This document shows, one piece after another, positions 5,825 to 7,742 of a stretch of 7,742 nucleotides of DNA. The notes below the pieces were generated by a model that saw only the letters and a list, made by a program, of their open reading frames with translations, had not been told where the DNA came from and did not search any database. Each line of letters starts with the position of its first letter. Position 1 is the first letter of the stretch. Position numbers and translations under genes: made by a program. Origin of the DNA: Bryobacterales bacterium (GTDB taxonomy: Bacteria > Acidobacteriota > Terriglobia > Bryobacterales > Bryobacteraceae); NCBI GenBank assembly GCA_003132905.1, contig PKZC01000063.1:1-7742 (forward strand), written 5' to 3'.

Positions 5825-6943
5825 ATGGTTGACGCCATGATGGGAATCGCCAAAGCCACCCTCGCGTACGAAACGTGGCTGGCAAAACATATCCGTTTGC
5901 TGCCCGCCGATCTGGAGCGCAAGCATCAGGCCATGGCGCAGGATATGTTTCCGTTCTTGCGCGCCACGTTTTATCGCTGGATGCAGCTTTGGCCCAAGGT
6001 GTGCGCGGATGAAGCCGGGGCGCCGCGCGTACTCGCGGTGGGCGATCTGCATGTCGAAAACTTCGGCACGTGGCGCGACATCGAAGGCCGGCTGGTGTGG
6101 GGCATCAACGATTTTGACGAAGTCTACGAGTTGCCTTACACCATCGATCTGGTTCGTCTGGCCGCCAGCGCGCACATTGCTATTCGCGAGTCGCGGCTCG
6201 AGATCGCGGCCAAGGACGCCTGTGAAGCGATCCTAACCGGCTATAAGAAGAGCCTCGAAGTCGGCGGCGCGCCTTACGTCTTGGCGGAGGAGCATGATTG
6301 GCTGCGCCACTTGGTGACCGGGGTTCTGCGAGACCCGACGCAGTATTGGCAGAAGCTTGACAGCCTGCCGACATTCAGGGGGCGCGTTCCGAAAAGCGCT
6401 CGCCGCGCCATCGAACGGTTGCTGCCTGAGCCAGGGCTCGATTATCGAATTGTTCATCGCATTGCTGGGCTCGGCAGCCTGGGACGCGAGCGCTACGTCG
6501 GACTTGCAATCTGCCGCGGGGCGCGAGTGGCCCGCGAAGCCAAGGCCTTGGCTCCTTCGGCGTGCGTTTGGGCGGCCGCTGGCAAGACTTCCGAACGCAT
6601 CCGATATCAGCAGGCCCTGGACGAATCGGTCCGTGACGTCGATCCTTTCGTTCATCTGCGCGGTAGCTGGATTGTGCGCCGGCTTGCGCCGGATTGCTCG
6701 CGCGTTGAGCTGGCTTCGATGCCCAAAGAGCGCGACGAGTCTAAGCTGCTGCGCGCCATGGGATTCGAAACCGCCAACGTCCATCTGGGAACTCCGCGCG
6801 CCGGAAAACTGATTCTGCGGGATCTTGCGAAGCGTCCAGCGGATTGGCTTCACATAGCCGCCACCGCCATGGTGAAGGCCACCACCTCCGATTGGCGCGA
6901 ATGGCGAGCCGCTGCCAGACGCAAACCGCGCGCTAAAGCATAA
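5825..6943 (+). CDS. DUF2252 family protein (kinase/phosphotransferase-like motifs)
   Basis: A 372-aa protein of the uncharacterised DUF2252 family. GDLHVEN at residues 73-79 and INDFDE at 94-99 resemble the catalytic loop (HGDxHxxN) and metal-binding Asp motif of aminoglycoside-phosphotransferase-like kinases. This suggests an ATP-dependent phosphotransfer on an unknown small molecule, an inference from motif resemblance only. Other conserved-looking blocks are RIAGLGSLGRERYVG (about 217-231) and FVHLRGSWIVRRL (about 276-288). No signal peptide, so probably cytoplasmic. The open frame reaches back to 5696, but that overlaps the divergent GT4 gene; the ATG at 5825 is the first start clear of it, and ATGs at 5837 and 5840 are alternatives. 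No clear ribosome site separates them. The C-terminus is Arg/Lys-rich. It is followed after 8 nt by the TIGR03790-type gene, so the two may be co-transcribed. Confidence 0.85.
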   Translation: MVDAMMGIAKATLAYETWLAKHIRLLPADLERKHQAMAQDMFPFLRATFYRWMQLWPKVCADEAGAPRVLAVGDLHVENFGTWRDIEGRLVWGINDFDEVYELPYTIDLVRLAASAHIAIRESRLEIAAKDACEAILTGYKKSLEVGGAPYVLAEEHDWLRHLVTGVLRDPTQYWQKLDSLPTFRGRVPKSARRAIERLLPEPGLDYRIVHRIAGLGSLGRERYVGLAICRGARVAREAKALAPSACVWAAAGKTSERIRYQQALDESVRDVDPFVHLRGSWIVRRLAPDCSRVELASMPKERDESKLLRAMGFETANVHLGTPRAGKLILRDLAKRPADWLHIAATAMVKATTSDWREWRAAARRKPRAKA

Positions 6944-6951
6944 GATGGAAA

Positions 6952-7742
6952 TTGCCGCTTAGAATTTTGCTTTTGTGCTGTTTGCCGCCGCTTCTATTCG
7001 GCCAGCCGCCTGATTCCGTACTCGTCGTCATTAATCAAAGCTCCGCGCTCTCGCGCCAGATTGGCGAGTATTACGCCCAGCGCCGCCACATTCCCTCATC
7101 GAACATTTGCCGTATTGCAGCCAGCGCCAATGAAGAAATCTCGCGGTCCGATTTCGACGATCAGATCGCTCGGCCCATCCAAACTTTTCTGCGGGGCCAC
7201 AATCTAACAGAAAAGGTGCTCTACATCGTCACCACGGCCGGCCTGCCTTTAAAGGTGCATGGCAATCTGGGCCTGGACGCTGAAGCAGCTTCCGTGGATT
7301 CGGAATTAGCGCTGCTTTACTTCGATCTGCACGGCCGCTCTCACCCTCTGCCCGCCGGAATCGCCAATCCATTTTTCGGCAAAATCAACGCGCCGTTCCG
7401 TCATCCCGATTTCCCGATTTATCTGGTGACTCGCCTGGCTGGGTTCGATTTTGACGACGTCAAGGGCATCATCGATCGCGCACTTGTGGCCCGTAATCGC
7501 GGAAAATTCGTGATCGATCTGAAGGGCAGCGATAACACACAGGGCAATGCCTGGCTGCTCCAAGCTGCCCGGCAACTCCCGAGCGACCGAGTGGTGTTGG
7601 ATGCTTCCCGCACCGTGCTTTCGCACCAATCCGATGTGATTGCCTATGCTTCGTGGGGATCGAACGATCCCGACCGCAAAGAACGCCATCTCGGTTTTCA
7701 TTGGCTGCCGGGCGCCATCATGACGGAATATGTATCGACCAA
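6952..7742 (+). CDS. TIGR03790-family exported protein, N-terminal part (runs off the right edge)
   Basis: 263 full codons of a gene open to the window edge. The sequence fits the uncharacterised TIGR03790 family, which is found sporadically and only in genomes that carry exosortase. Recognisable blocks are DSVLVVINQSSALSRQIGEYYAQRR (21-45), then VLYIVTTAGLPLK (89-101), SVDSELALLY (114-123), PIYLVTRLAGFD (155-166) and AYASWGSNDP (231-240). Residues 1-18 (MPLRILLLCCLPPLLFGQ) form a signal peptide with likely cleavage near the FGQ, so the protein is exported. Function unknown; a link to exosortase-dependent sorting or exopolymer export is known only from co-occurrence. The only start that leaves the signal peptide whole is the TTG at 6952, 8 nt after the DUF2252 stop; the upstream frame is closed by a TAA at 6934. 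The ribosome site is weak (AGATGGAAA). Confidence 0.85.
   Translation, partial: MPLRILLLCCLPPLLFGQPPDSVLVVINQSSALSRQIGEYYAQRRHIPSSNICRIAASANEEISRSDFDDQIARPIQTFLRGHNLTEKVLYIVTTAGLPLKVHGNLGLDAEAASVDSELALLYFDLHGRSHPLPAGIANPFFGKINAPFRHPDFPIYLVTRLAGFDFDDVKGIIDRALVARNRGKFVIDLKGSDNTQGNAWLLQAARQLPSDRVVLDASRTVLSHQSDVIAYASWGSNDPDRKERHLGFHWLPGAIMTEYVST

Noticed and set aside
6180..6853. Minus-strand open frames opposite the DUF2252 gene
   Set aside because: No recognisable domain or ribosome site; the plus strand carries a full conserved protein throughout.

Overview
The window comes from a bacterial chromosome of moderately high GC. It looks like an acidobacterium of the Solibacter/Bryobacterales type. 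This placement is inferred from the gene mix: a cytochrome-c/toroid/ankyrin secreted protein, a GxxExxY element, and a TIGR03790-type protein of the kind found in genomes that carry exosortase. No rRNA or other phylogenetic marker is present to prove it.

Layout, left to right. (1) Positions 1-398, minus strand: the 5' end of an M16 zinc peptidase gene that runs off the left edge. (2) A 64-base divergent gap. (3) rlmN, 463-1533, plus strand, complete with all radical-SAM and catalytic cysteines. (4) Positions 1513-1927: a compact AT-richer insertion. It encodes only a GxxExxY (PD-(D/E)XK-fold) protein, and its 29-bp imperfect terminal inverted repeats are themselves coding sequence. The left repeat also supplies the last codons and stop of rlmN, and the right repeat abuts the stop codon of the convergent SDR gene. 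(5) A minus-strand cluster reading right to left: a GT4 glycosyltransferase (5773-4694), then 21 nt later a secreted c-type-haem/toroid/ankyrin gene (4672-2825), then 70 nt later an SDR oxidoreductase (2754-1927). (6) A 51-base divergent gap. (7) A plus-strand pair: a DUF2252 protein (5825-6943) and, 8 nt later, a TIGR03790-family exported protein (6952 onward) that runs off the right edge.

Two observations stand out. The first is the GxxExxY element, wedged between two convergent genes with its ends used as protein-coding sequence. The second is an in-frame TAG at 4499-4501. It separates an exported N-terminus containing a CNSCH haem-binding motif from the remaining 553+ codons of the toroid/ankyrin protein. 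Calling the gene from the TTG at 4486 would hide both the signal peptide and the haem site.

The genes do not form one obvious pathway. RlmN is ribosome and tRNA housekeeping, the M16 peptidase is proteolysis, and GT4 and TIGR03790 point loosely to envelope or exported-polymer functions. No stretch longer than 300 bases lacks a gene, and I saw no tRNA, rRNA or CRISPR array.
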